A stretch of 52,500 nucleotides of DNA, from positions 1-52,500 of the forward strand of contig JACVTC010000065.1 of assembly GCA_016946835.1 (NCBI GenBank), given 5' to 3'. Every line of letters begins with the position of its first letter. Position 1 is the stretch's first letter. This stretch comes from Neocallimastix lanati (nom. inval.) (lineage: Eukaryota > Neocallimastigomycota > Neocallimastigomycetes > Neocallimastigales > Neocallimastigaceae). The position numbers were made by a program, and so were the translations under genes. Positions 32,550 through 43,849 of the stretch are shown here, piece after piece. The notes under the pieces were generated by a model. It had not been told where the DNA came from and ran no database searches. It saw nothing but the letters and a program-made list of their open reading frames with translations.

Positions 32550-33449
32550 AATTGAGTGATATTCTTTTTTTTTTTTTTTAATTTTCTTGTAGAGCACCAG
32601 TGATTTTTATTTTCAACCAGGAATAATGTGGGATGGAAGGGATATGGTTAATGAGATTCTTTCATGATACATTTTGAATTTTTCCATTTTACAAAAAAAA
32701 AAAAAAAAAAAAACATTTTATTTGAAGAGGAGCACAAAAACCAGCAATTGGAAAGACTTGAAGACCACGAGATAAGGCATAAACACTAACCGTTGAGTTC
32801 CTTCTTGATATTATATTCTTAAACATTTTTTTTTCTTCTTTTTCAATGTTAAGATTAATCTTCCTTCTTTGAGGAGTCAGAATCAATACACCACTAAAGT
32901 GCCGTGTTAATTAAGGATTATACATTCTTAGAATTGTTTTTGTTTGAACCTAAAAAGTGGAGCAAAATATAACGCTTTGCTAATAATATATGATTGAATC
33001 ATAGATCTTTTAAAAGTTAATGGAACTTTATTATTGGATAAAAAAACTTGTGAAAGAAAATAAGAATTTTCTAACTTTAGTACTCCTATAAGTAATAATA
33101 GGTTCAAGGAAAAGATCGTTACTGAAAGGGATACCTTAAGGAAATATATATAGATTCTTTAGGGATAGAATACATACCAAGGTGAAATGTTAGGTTCTTC
33201 ATAACCAAGGAGATGAAACAAAAATTTAAGGGTTTAATGACCATCGTAACGTATTTATTGATATCAAAAGACATTTTATTTTTATTATCCCAACAAAAAA
33301 AAACAAGACGAAGTAGAAGCCTTCATTTTTTTTTTCACTAGGCGCATTGTGAACAATATCATCAGCAAAAAAAAGACCAACACAACATTTTTTTATTACC
33401 AATACTAAACACCATATTTATCACAATTGTTTAAAATATCATTAATGAA

Positions 33450-33488
<39 letters not shown>

Positions 33489-34400
33489 GTGATAATAGGG
33501 AAACCTTGTCTAACACCACGATGAATAAGAAAATTCATTTGATAACATATGAAGGTAACTAGCTCTAGCTTTAGAAGTAAGATAGAATTTTTTTTTTTTT
33601 TTTTTTTAAAAAAGAATAAACAAAAAAAGAAAACACACAAACACACAAAAAAAAAATAAAAAAATAAAAAAATAAAGTAATTGTATAATGTATTCTAGTT
33701 TCATTTAATTAATATAAATTAAGACTTCACAAGGGCATTAATTATACTGTAGTACAATAATTTTTTTTTGACTTTACAATGTTAATCATAATTTTTAAGA
33801 TATGAAAATTATGATCTTCATTGGTTGCTCTAGGTAAGATAGAACTTAGAAATGAAATCAAACCATTTGTCACGGATACCAAGGTGAAGGAATTTTTGTT
33901 AAGAATGTTGAAAATGGGAATAGAGTCGTTGGCTTTTTTCAAATCAAGAAAAGCTACATATGTGAATTGGCCTTTAAAATTTTCTTCTTTGACAAAATTC
34001 TCTAATAGAGACTGATACATTCTTCATGATGGCATAAAAAACCAAACTGTTCAAGGTCTTGAATATCTGTGATAACACTGCTTACATTACTATTTGATGT
34101 AGGACAATATTTAGAAATTATTAACAAAAAAAAAAATTTTTTTTTTTTATAATAAAATTTTCAATATCCTTAAAAATTTTTTTTTTCATAATAAATTTTT
34201 CAATATCTTTAAAAATTTTTTTTTCATTGGAAATTCCAGGAAAAGATAACATTTAGAAAAACTAAGATTCCAATCGAGGATTACTATTTTCTCGATAACA
34301 ACAAGAACATCGTTTTGGACAGCGTTCTGGACCGTCATCTTCAATCCTATTGGAAGCTTTAGCAACAATAATAGATAAAAAAAACTAATAAAAAAAAAAA
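31733..34400 (-). mobile_element. decayed LINE (non-LTR retrotransposon), copy A
   Basis: The minus strand carries a Cys-rich segment (34270-34360, CPKRCSCCYREN), RT motifs (34020-33330), a post-RT region, and a 3' part (32350-31733) that matches copy B at 42190-42840. Long homopolymer insertions and frameshifts interrupt every domain. The left limit is set by the end of similarity to copy B; the right limit is uncertain. Confidence 0.75.
33330..34020 (-). pseudogene. LINE reverse transcriptase fragment
   Basis: Motifs in order on the minus strand: TYVAFLDLKKANDSIPIFNI (RT block with the first catalytic Asp), then HRGVRQGFP at about 33515 (usually RGVRQGCP), then FFADDIVHNA at about 33345-33370 (catalytic FADD). 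This order is typical of LINE RTs. An A/T homopolymer of about 28 bases and several frameshifts lie between them, so it is dead. Confidence 0.85.
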
Positions 34401-35203
34401 AAAAAAAACATATGTACATATATAATTATTTTTTAAAAATTATATCCTATTTTAAATTAGTTTAGTCTGGATTAAAACAAAATAAAATTTTTTAAAACTT
34501 TTTTTTTTTTTTGTTAATATATATAATTTATTATTTATTTATTATTTATTTATATTTTATTTATATATTTATATATAATTTATATATATAAATTATTTTA
34601 CATTTTTTTTTTTTTTTTTTTTTTTTTTGTTTTGTTTTTGTTTTATTTTTAATTTATTTATAATTTAAAATATTAATTAATAAACAACCTAATAATTTTT
34701 TTGTCCATATTAAAATAAATAAAAAAAAAAAGAAAAAAAAATTATATTTTTAGCATAAATATAATTAATTTTGTAAATAAAAAATATCTACATATTTTTT
34801 TACTTAATTTTTTTTTTCTTTAATATGGATGAATGAAAAAAATTATTAAAAAACTATAAAAAGTGTATTTATATATATAATACTTTTTTTTTTATAATCT
34901 AAATTTATACCTTAGATTAAATATATAATATATATTTATTTATAATATATATTATAATCTTGTATATATATATATTTTTTTATTTAATATATATATGTAT
35001 ATTTTTTATAATTTAAAAATTTTTTATTTTATTTTATTTTAATTTAAATATTTTATTTTTTTTCTTAAATAATTGATTTTTTTAATAAATAAATAAATAT
35101 TTATTTAAATAATTATATATACAAAAGTATATATATAAAAGTATATATATATATATTTATATTCTTTCCCTTAAACTTTATTATATACTTAATTTTTGGT
35201 CAT
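34401..35203. other. AT-rich spacer, includes the 3' flank of the secreted-protein gene
   Basis: T-runs and (AT)n only. The gene's 3' UTR and poly(A) signal must lie in 34900-35203, but no specific site can be picked out. Confidence 0.5.
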
Positions 35204-36934
35204 TTAATTTTTCTTAAGATTTATTTCAGTCTTATGATCAAAGATATCATAGACAATAACTCTAATCTTAATGTTAGTAGCCTTAACTTGAGTAATTTTG
35301 TAAGATTCAAAGGTTGGATCAGTAATGAATTCATGACCTGAGGTGGAGCCACTTTCATAGTAAACATCAATTCTATAGAATGGAGAACTGTATGGGTTTA
35401 ATTTAACGTAGACAGTAGCATAATTATCACTACCAACTTTATAGTAAGCACTAGCAACAGAAAGAGCATCAGTCTTTGGTTCACTGTCTTGTTTAATAGT
35501 GTAAGTTCTTTGACCAGCACGTTGTTCTTCATAATCGGCTTGATTATAGATAGAACCACCAGCACTACCGTAGAAGTAAGTCTTATCATCACTGACACCG
35601 TAATCGAATCTTCCCTTAGTGTGAGCGTAACGATCAACACTTAACTTGGCAGTATTAAGTGAATTGAATTTACTGCTACCATATCTGTAGTACATACCCT
35701 TAATATTGAAGGTTCTTACGGCATCACTATGAATAGTACTGTAGTTTTCTTGGAAGAAGGCGGTACCTAACATATGAGAGTATGGAACATGAGTATCATA
35801 GACGGTAACAAGAGTCCAAACTTGTTCTTTAGAGGCATCCTTAATCCATTGAGCAACGAAGGTAGTTTGTTGATGGTCAACAATTTCATTCCAACTACGG
35901 TAGACAACAGTGTACCACTTATGGTAATCGAATTCATATCTATGGATACAATTGGTACCAGTACCTTCATTAGAGAAGTTACGCATACAATCCTTTGGAT
36001 AAATTGGAGTTGGAGTAATGGTAACATCCTTCTTACCATTATTATATTTAATATTCCAGAAAGACATGATACTTCTTGGTTCACTAGTAGAGGTAGTGAA
36101 TTGAAGACCAGCATAGGCAAAACCAGCATCTTGAATAGTTATATCCTTGTATAAGTATTTTAAATAGGATAAGTCCATTCTCCATTGATGAAGAGCCCAA
36201 TAGGTGTGATCCATTCTAGTAGTGGTACGGAAATCAATCATAAACATATTCATATCATTCCTACCGGAAAAGACTGGATCAGAGTAGAGAGCATGAGCTA
36301 ATTGTTCATAGAAGTTATCTACGGAAGCTTTACCATTTTCATATTTAATGTAAGGTTTCTTAGTATTGATAGCAGCATCAGCATCAAAATAGTGATTCTT
36401 ATAATTTCTAAGAACTTCCTTATAATATTTAGTTTTTTCAGCGTCAGTCTTAAAGCTATTATTGAAATTAGCAACACTACTTGAATATCTTCCAGCGAAA
36501 TCAGTGAAATATAAGCTAACGGATGAAGATTGTGGGAAGGCATGATAACCAACCATACGACCACCATATGGATATTGAAGGTAAACACTATTTAATCTTG
36601 TACATCCTTCAAAAGCATGTGCCTTAATATTAGAAACAGTACTAGGAATAGTAACTGATCTAAGATTTTTAATATTTTGGAAAGCATAGAGACCAATTGC
36701 TGTAACATTATATGGACCATTAACCTTAGATGGGATAACTAAATTTGAAATGTTATTATTACTATTAGAGAAACCATTAACAGTAGCAGTTAAAGACTTG
36801 TAATAAATAGTAAACCTTAAATTTCCTTCATTAATTTCTTGAGATTCCCATCTCTTTTCCATTTCAATGGCATGACCATTAATTAAGACTAATTGCATTA
36901 AAGCAATTAATAAAAAGTTTAAGAAAGATTTCAT
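35204..36934 (-). CDS. secreted protein: BspA-like LRR_5 segment plus DUF3472-like domain
   Basis: 576 residues, intact, no introns. Residues 1-20 are a signal peptide; KR at 27-28 could be a Kex2-type site. Residues about 58-145 read as two to three BspA-type leucine-rich repeats (LVIPSKV, VTAIGLYAFQNIKNLRSVTI, HAFEGCTRL). Residues about 225-430 resemble DUF3472, with YWALHQWRMDL, GFAYAGLQF, SFWNIKYNNGK, a C316-NEGTGTNC-329 block, WYTVVYRSW and a FFQENY segment. The last 140 residues are Tyr/Ser-rich without a recognised domain. It is probably extracellular and carbohydrate- or surface-binding, but its activity is unknown. Codons are much less AT-biased than anything nearby, as expected of a well-expressed gene. 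DUF3472 and LRR_5 are common in rumen bacteria, so transfer is possible. Start: the only Met giving a signal peptide. Confidence 0.85.
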   Translation of the reverse strand: MKSFLNFLLIALMQLVLINGHAIEMEKRWESQEINEGNLRFTIYYKSLTATVNGFSNSNNNISNLVIPSKVNGPYNVTAIGLYAFQNIKNLRSVTIPSTVSNIKAHAFEGCTRLNSVYLQYPYGGRMVGYHAFPQSSSVSLYFTDFAGRYSSSVANFNNSFKTDAEKTKYYKEVLRNYKNHYFDADAAINTKKPYIKYENGKASVDNFYEQLAHALYSDPVFSGRNDMNMFMIDFRTTTRMDHTYWALHQWRMDLSYLKYLYKDITIQDAGFAYAGLQFTTSTSEPRSIMSFWNIKYNNGKKDVTITPTPIYPKDCMRNFSNEGTGTNCIHRYEFDYHKWYTVVYRSWNEIVDHQQTTFVAQWIKDASKEQVWTLVTVYDTHVPYSHMLGTAFFQENYSTIHSDAVRTFNIKGMYYRYGSSKFNSLNTAKLSVDRYAHTKGRFDYGVSDDKTYFYGSAGGSIYNQADYEEQRAGQRTYTIKQDSEPKTDALSVASAYYKVGSDNYATVYVKLNPYSSPFYRIDVYYESGSTSGHEFITDPTFESYKITQVKATNIKIRVIVYDIFDHKTEINLKKN

Positions 36935-36964
36935 TTTTTTTTCTTCTTTTTAAATTTAATTTAA

Positions 36965-36995
<31 letters not shown>

Positions 36996-37374
36996 ATTAA
37001 TTTAATTTTTTTTTTGTGTGTGTAGTTTTAAAAAAATTTAGTAAACTTTTACCCTTTTTATATTTTTTTTCTATCTATCGCTTTAGAAATACTAAAAATT
37101 TAAAAAGACAAAAAGAAAAAGAAAAAAGAAAAAATATTATTAATTAAAATTTATAAATTTATTATAAAAAGAATATTTAATAAATTACCATTGTAATAAT
37201 ATGTTATGATATTTTATATTTTATAATATGTTACAATATAATATAATATAATATAATATTATTTATTTTACTATTTAGAATTTCAACAATATAACTTTAA
37301 AAATAAAAAAAAAAAAATTGAATCTAAGCATAATCGATTAATTGAACACAATACTAATATTAATAAAATAGAAT

Positions 37375-37411
<37 letters not shown>

Positions 37412-38629
37412 AAAAAAAAAAAAAAAAGATTAATAAATAAAATTAATCTATATCATCATTATCAACATAAATTTATATATATTTGGTAACTTAGTATTAT
37501 TATTATATTATATAAATTAGTTTTATATATATTATAATAGTACCAAAAAAAAAAAAAATTAAAACATTTTCAAATAATCAAATAATAAATAAATAAATGT
37601 ATTAATGATAATGATTGCTTATATAAATCAGGTATGATTAAAATAACAAAAAAAAAAAAAACATTTTATCAATAATTTTTTCTTTTCATTATGCTATTAA
37701 AAAGTCATTATATCCTATTGTAATTGAGTTTTAATAATTAAAAGAAATCATTATTTATTATTATTATTTATTATTACGCATCATTATTATCTATTATTAT
37801 CTATTATTGGTTATTATTGATTATTGATTACCACGGTCTAAAATAATATTCTCAATATTTCTTTTTCTTTTTTTTTTTTTTTTTTTCCAAATCTTTTCAA
37901 AATTTTCAAAAAAAAAAAAAAAATTTTTTTTTAATATAAATTTTTATATTACATGTAACCAATAATTTAATAAATGGTTAAAAGATAATATTAAAGAGTG
38001 AAAAATAAATAAACTTTAATTTATATTAAAATGTTTTTTTTTTTTTTTTATGTTTTTATGTTTTTTTTTTTTAATTAAATTAAATTAAATTTTGTTAAAA
38101 AAAAAATTAACAAATATAGTTAAATAGATTTAAATAAAATAATACATAAAAATACATAAAAATACATAAAATATAATAAAATATAATAAAATACATAAAT
38201 AGATTTATGTATTAATAAAAATAAATTTAAATAATACTATACATAAAATAGATTAATAGATTTATTATGAACCATATTTTATTAAACTAATTTGTGGTGT
38301 CACATGATAATTTAGGACTATTTATACAATATAATAGTATGTTATTTATAACTATTTATTTTACAATAATTAATATTTTACATCTTATATATCATTATTT
38401 ATAATTATTTTATATATCAATAATTTATATTTTAACAAAATATTATATAGAATATGTTGCTAAAAGTTCTAATCTGTAATTCTGTAATAAATTTAATCTT
38501 TTTTTTTTTTTTTGTTATAATTAGAAAATTTTATATATATAAAAAAAAAAAAAAAAAAACATAAAAAAGAAGAAAATATTGATAATAAAGATATAATTGA
38601 TTAAATATTATTTAATAATTTATTATTTA

Positions 38630-38870
38630 ATAATTTATTATTTAATATTTATTTATTATTTATTATTTATTATTTATTATTTATTATTTATTATTTATTA
38701 TTTATTATTTATTATTTATTAAGTCTATTTTATTATTATTTATTATTTATTATTTAATATTCAATTATTTATTATTTAATATTTATTATTTATTAATTGT
38801 TATATATTATTTAATAATTGTTATTTATTATTTATTATTTATTATTCAATTATTCAATTACTATTTAATA
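38630..38870 (+). repeat. (TTATTTA)n heptamer array
   Basis: Imperfect 7-bp repeats with an AAGTCTATTTTATTATT interruption that recurs, slightly changed (AAGTCTATTTTATCATT), in the 48110 array. Confidence 0.8.
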
Positions 38871-40729
38871 TATATTACTAATTATTTATTGATTTAAGAT
38901 TATTTAAAGTTACAGATAGAAAATAATAATAAAAGAATATAATAATAATTATATATGGTTTTATTAATTTCCAAAAAGATAAAATAAAAAACAAAACAAA
39001 ACAAAACAAAACTTAACTTTACTTAGTAATATTAAAAATATATAATAATAAAATAAATATAATTAATTATATTAATATTATATTCTGTAAGAATCTATTC
39101 TAATTTATAACTAAAATATTTATTTTTTATTTTTACTATAAAACTATTTATATATATTTGAATATATAATCTATATAAATTTATTTATAAATATAATCTA
39201 TATAATATAATCTATAGTGAAATTTGTATATATTTAAATAGATATAAGATTTTATATTCTTTTTTTTTTCCTTTTCTTTTCTAATATAGAAAATATTATT
39301 TAAACAATTTCATAATAAAATAAAAATAATCTTTAAAAAAAAGTTAAAAATAATGCTAAGTTGAGAATAAAAAAAAATTTCTTTTAAGGTATAAAATCAT
39401 TTAATTTAATTAATTATAAAATTTTGTTAATAATACTAAAATAATATTCTTTTATATTATATTATAAAAGATGATAAATAGAAAATATAAGATTAAAATA
39501 TTTTTTTGATAAAAGTTTTATTATATCTATAAATATTATTCATAATGAGAAAAAATAATTATATTAGATAAATAAATAAATAATAATATTATTATTATTA
39601 TTTATTATTTATTATTTATTATTCTATTATTATTTATTATTTATCCTATTATTATTTATTATTTATTATTTATTATTATATTATTATTAATTATTTATTA
39701 ATTTTTTTTTTAATTTTTATTAATATTAATAATTAATTAATTTTTAATACATTAATATAAAAAAAAGAAAATTATTCATTTTGTGAACATTTTAATGTTT
39801 ATTATTAAAAAATTTACAAAAAAAGTACCAAAAAAAGTTTTTATGTAATATAAATAATGTTTCACAAAATGAAATTTTATTAATAATTAAAGTTTATGTA
39901 CATATTAAATTCTTTTTTCTAAATTTTTTATTAAAATTTAAATTAAAATTTAAATTAAATAAAAAATAAAAAATAAAAAATGAAAATCTTTTTTTTTTTT
40001 TTTTTTGTGGAAAAAGGAAGACTTTTTTTTTTTTTTTTAAAAGATTCTAATTTATGTCAAATTTTCATATCTTCACTGTTAATGTTAATATTCATCAATA
40101 TTTCAATGATAGTTTTATTTCATCTTAACTTGTTACAATTTGATGTTACTGAATTATATTATTTATTAATAAATACTCTTTTTTGTTCTTTTTATTATTA
40201 TTTATTTAATTATTAATAATATAATTTTTGTTTTTTAATAATTAATTTTTTTTTATTCAATAAATATATAATAATTAAATTTAATGAATCAATCTCTTTT
40301 TTTTTTTTCATTATGAGAGATCTTACAACATAATATCTTATTAATATATGTTTTATGGAACAATAATAATCTTTTTTTTTTACATTATGTGAAAAATTTA
40401 TTGATATGTTTTTTTAATTATTTAAATAATAAATAATAAATAATAAATAATTAAATAATAAATAAAAAGGTTTTACATAATATCTTAAATCATTAATAAT
40501 ATTTCTAATTAGAATTAGAATAGAATTAGAATGTATATGTATTTTTACTTTATTTTTATTTTTATTTATTTATATGTTATTTTAGCATCATAAATAAATA
40601 AAATCACTTAATTATTCTATATTTTTGCCACAATCTTTAATATATAAATAGATATGATTAGTTCATTATTAATAAAGCAATATAGAAAAAAAAAAAAAAA
40701 AAAAAAATAAAAATAAAAACATATTAAAT

Positions 40730-40920
40730 ATAATTAAATATAATTAAATATAATTAAATAATTAAATATAATTTTAAATAATTAAAATATAATTAAATAT
40801 AATTAAAATATAATTAAAATATAATTTTAAATAAATAAATATAATTTTAAATAATTAAAATATAATTAAATAATTAAAATATAATTAAATATAATTTTAC
40901 ATTAATTAAATATAATATAA
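40730..40920 (+). repeat. (AAATATAATT)n low-complexity array
   Basis: Imperfect 10-bp units AAATATAATT interspersed with AAATAATTAAAATATAATT variants. Confidence 0.75.
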
Positions 40921-41469
40921 AATGATATAATTTAGCTGAAAAAGGATAAAAAAGAATATTTAATTTTACTTTTAATTTCTTTGATAAAACCATTAATATT
41001 TAAATTCCTTTCGATTATATCATTATATTATAAAGTGTTTCTTGTATATTTATTTATTTATTTGTATATTTATTTATTTATTTGTATATTTATTTATTTA
41101 TTTGTATATTTATTTGTTGATATTTATGTGAATCAAAAACAAAAAATTATTAATAATAGTTAATATGAAAAGAAAGAAAGAAAGAAAAATAATAATATAA
41201 AATAAAACAATCAGACAAACAAGAAAATAATATTATTTACATAAACAATTTTGAAACTTCAAATTATGAATCTTTCCTAATTATTCATTATGTTTCATAA
41301 TATAAAACGATAATGTTAAATATTATAGCATCATTATTATAATTATAATTCAATAATAATAATAATAATAATTCATAGTAATTTAAATTAGCACTTTATA
41401 ATTATTCTATCTTTTTAAATTTTAAGGGCAGTAAATATTATATTATTTATTTTATTAATTACTTATTAT

Positions 41470-42110
41470 AAATTGTTTATTGTTTATTAATAAATACTCT
41501 TTTATAAATTGTTTATTGTTTATTAATAAATACTCTTTTAATTAATTCTATTATTTATTATTTATTATTAATAAATACTCTTTTTTATTATTTATTAATT
41601 ATTATTTATTATTTCATTATTTATTATTTATTAATAAATACTATTTTTATTATTTATTATTTATTATTTATTATTTATTAATAAATACTCTTTTTATTAT
41701 TTATTATTTATTATTTATTAATAAATACTCTTTTTATTATTTATTATTTATTATTTATTATTTATTATTTACTATTTATTATTTATTAATAAATACTCTT
41801 TTTATTATTTATTATTTATTATTTATTATTTATTATTTATTATTTATTATTTATTATTTATTATTTATTATTTATTATTTATTATTTATTATTTATTTAT
41901 TTATTATTTATTATTTATTATTTATTATTTATTATTTATTTATTTATTATTTATTATTTATTATTTATTATTTATTATTTATTATTCAATTATTTATTAA
42001 TAAATACTCTTTTTATTATTTATTATTTATTATTTATTAATAAATACTCTTTTTATTATTTATTATTAATTATTTATTATTTATTATATATTATTCAATT
42101 ATTTATTCAT
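41470..42110 (+). repeat. (TTATTTA)n array punctuated by AATAAATACTCTTTT blocks
   Basis: Repeated TTAATAAATACTCTTTTTATTATTT blocks alternate with 4-25 heptamers. The block recurs about nine times here, at least seven times in 48110-48785 and inverted at 27780. Confidence 0.9.
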
Positions 42111-42189
42111 TTACTAATTATATGAATATTTTTTAGTTTTAATAAAAATTAAAAAACATAGAATTAATAAAATAAATAAATACTATTTT

Positions 42190-42840
42190 TCCATTTAGAT
42201 CATTATAATATTTAAAATAGTAACGTGAAATAAGAATATGCAATATATAGTATATAAATATATACTGAAAAAAGTTCCTTATGCAACGAACGTCATTTCC
42301 TTATGGATTAGGTTTTGAATTGACGATCTGAAAGAAATTATGGTCTTCTCCTTCAGAAGCATTGGCCCTGCTAGTCTGTTTTACTGCATTTTCAGCGTTG
42401 ACACTCCTGGTTAGTTTGAGCTTATACCCATGGGAATAGTAACCTTGTTGAATACTAGCCCGTGGCATAATTTCTGTAAAGAGAGCGGCAGATCGCACCA
42501 AGAATGGCCTTTTTGAATAATCACCAGAAATGATATGGTTCTTTAACAAAAAATACCCCATTCCTTTTTATAGTTTAAATCAATAATGTCTGCATCTCTT
42601 CCACCAAAAAAGGAAGTTATATAATCCGTACCACGTAACATGCATATTTACACACTCATTATTCAGAAAATTATTTATATTAACACAATTTTCACCAATT
42701 AAACTATTCACTACATTAATTGTAACGATAGTATTACTTTCACTATCAACTAATATTAATATTCCTAATTTCACTATTACTAATTCTACTATTATTAACA
42801 ATACTATTTCTATTGTTATTATTATTAAAAATTAAAAAAA
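42190..42840 (-). mobile_element. LINE copy B, 3' end only (5' truncated)
   Basis: About 600 bp is alignable by eye with 31733-32350 (shared blocks ATTTCTTTATGGATTAG, GTTGACACTCCTGG, GAGAGCGGCAGA, AATGTCTGCATCTCTTCCA). 5' truncation with a conserved 3' end is the usual LINE pattern. The right end runs into (TAT)n and A-rich sequence; no target duplication could be fixed. Confidence 0.8.
42301..42801 (-). pseudogene. C-terminal coding remnant of the LINE, two ORF pieces
   Basis: Two minus-strand pieces: 42801-42580 (with NVVNSLIGENCVNINNFLNN and a WYGLYNFL block) and 42561-42301 (with RPFLVRSAALFTEIMPRAS). The stop after the first piece lies just past a T-run in NFLF, where another frame continues the homology seen in copy A. 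This is the C-terminal part after RT; no zinc knuckle or RNase H motif is visible. Confidence 0.6.
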
Positions 42841-42936
42841 AACAATTTTAAGTTTTTTCTCTTTTTTCAATAGTTGATAATTATTTAAGCAAAATAAAAC
42901 GCTTGTATATTTTTTTATAATAAATAATCTCTCTCT

Positions 42937-42970
<34 letters not shown>

Positions 42971-43088
42971 CTTTGAGTTATTAATTTTCTAATCGATTAA
43001 AAACGTATGGTGTATGTAATAATTTTCTGTAAAATAATCATATATAAACTAAAATGTAGATGTAAATAAAATGTTAGTAGTGAAAGAC

Positions 43089-43423
43089 TAATAATAGGAA
43101 ATAAAATAAAATAATTACAATTAAAATATTAATAATAGTGATGATTATATTTGAAGTTTACTAAAATTAATAATAAAAATAAAGAAAAAAAAATACATTA
43201 AATAAAATAATAATAATAATAATAATTAATAATAAATAATAAATAATAATAAATAATAGGTATTTATAATATCAATTATAATAATAATAATCGTTTTATA
43301 TTATAATAATAGGAAATAAAATAAAATAATTATAATAAAATATTAATAATAGTAATAATTATATTTGAAGTTTACTAAAACTAATAATAAAAATAAAGAA
43401 AAAAAAATACATTAAATAAAAAA
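43089..43423 (+). repeat. direct duplication of about 120 bp
   Basis: Copies at about 43089-43210 and 43303-43423 share AATAGGAAATAAAATAAAAT, TATATTTGAAGTTTACTAAA and AAAGAAAAAAAAATACATTA. They are separated by about 95 bp of AAT repeats. Confidence 0.85.
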
Positions 43424-43849
43424 AAAAAATTTTTTTTTTTCATTATCATTATATTGAATATTTTTTTTATTTATTAAAAAATAAATTTTAGTATTTATTC
43501 ATATGAATGTTAGTACTAATTAATACAAATATTATTAATTATATTTTTATTATTAATTTTTTATGATCTATAAAAAAAAAAAAAAAAAAAGTGATTAATA
43601 TGAAATTTAAATTTTAACAAAAAAAATTAAAATATATAGAAAAATATTAAAATTATATAGTGATACAATTTTTTTTTATTAAATATATTCATTTATTTAA
43701 TTTTTAATTAGTAATGTATTTAAAATAAGATACCGAGAGTTAAAGTTTTTTTTTTTTTTTTTTTTTTTTTAAATAAAATAATAAGAAATATTAATTTTTT
43801 CTAAATATGTATATATATATATATTTTTTTTAAAAAAAAAAAATTATTA

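Larger units (their letters stand above)
36935..42189. other. 5.2-kb gene-free AT-rich region with simple repeats
   Basis: No believable gene on either strand. The start (36935-37100) is the T-rich upstream region of the secreted-protein gene. It contains many A/T homopolymers of 10-30 bases, heptamer arrays (38630-38870, 39590-39690, 41470-42110) and a (TAAATATAAT)n-like array (40730-40920). Confidence 0.6.

Noticed and set aside
35398-36588. several ORFs in other frames of the secreted-protein gene
   Set aside because: They are shadows of the intact 576-residue frame.
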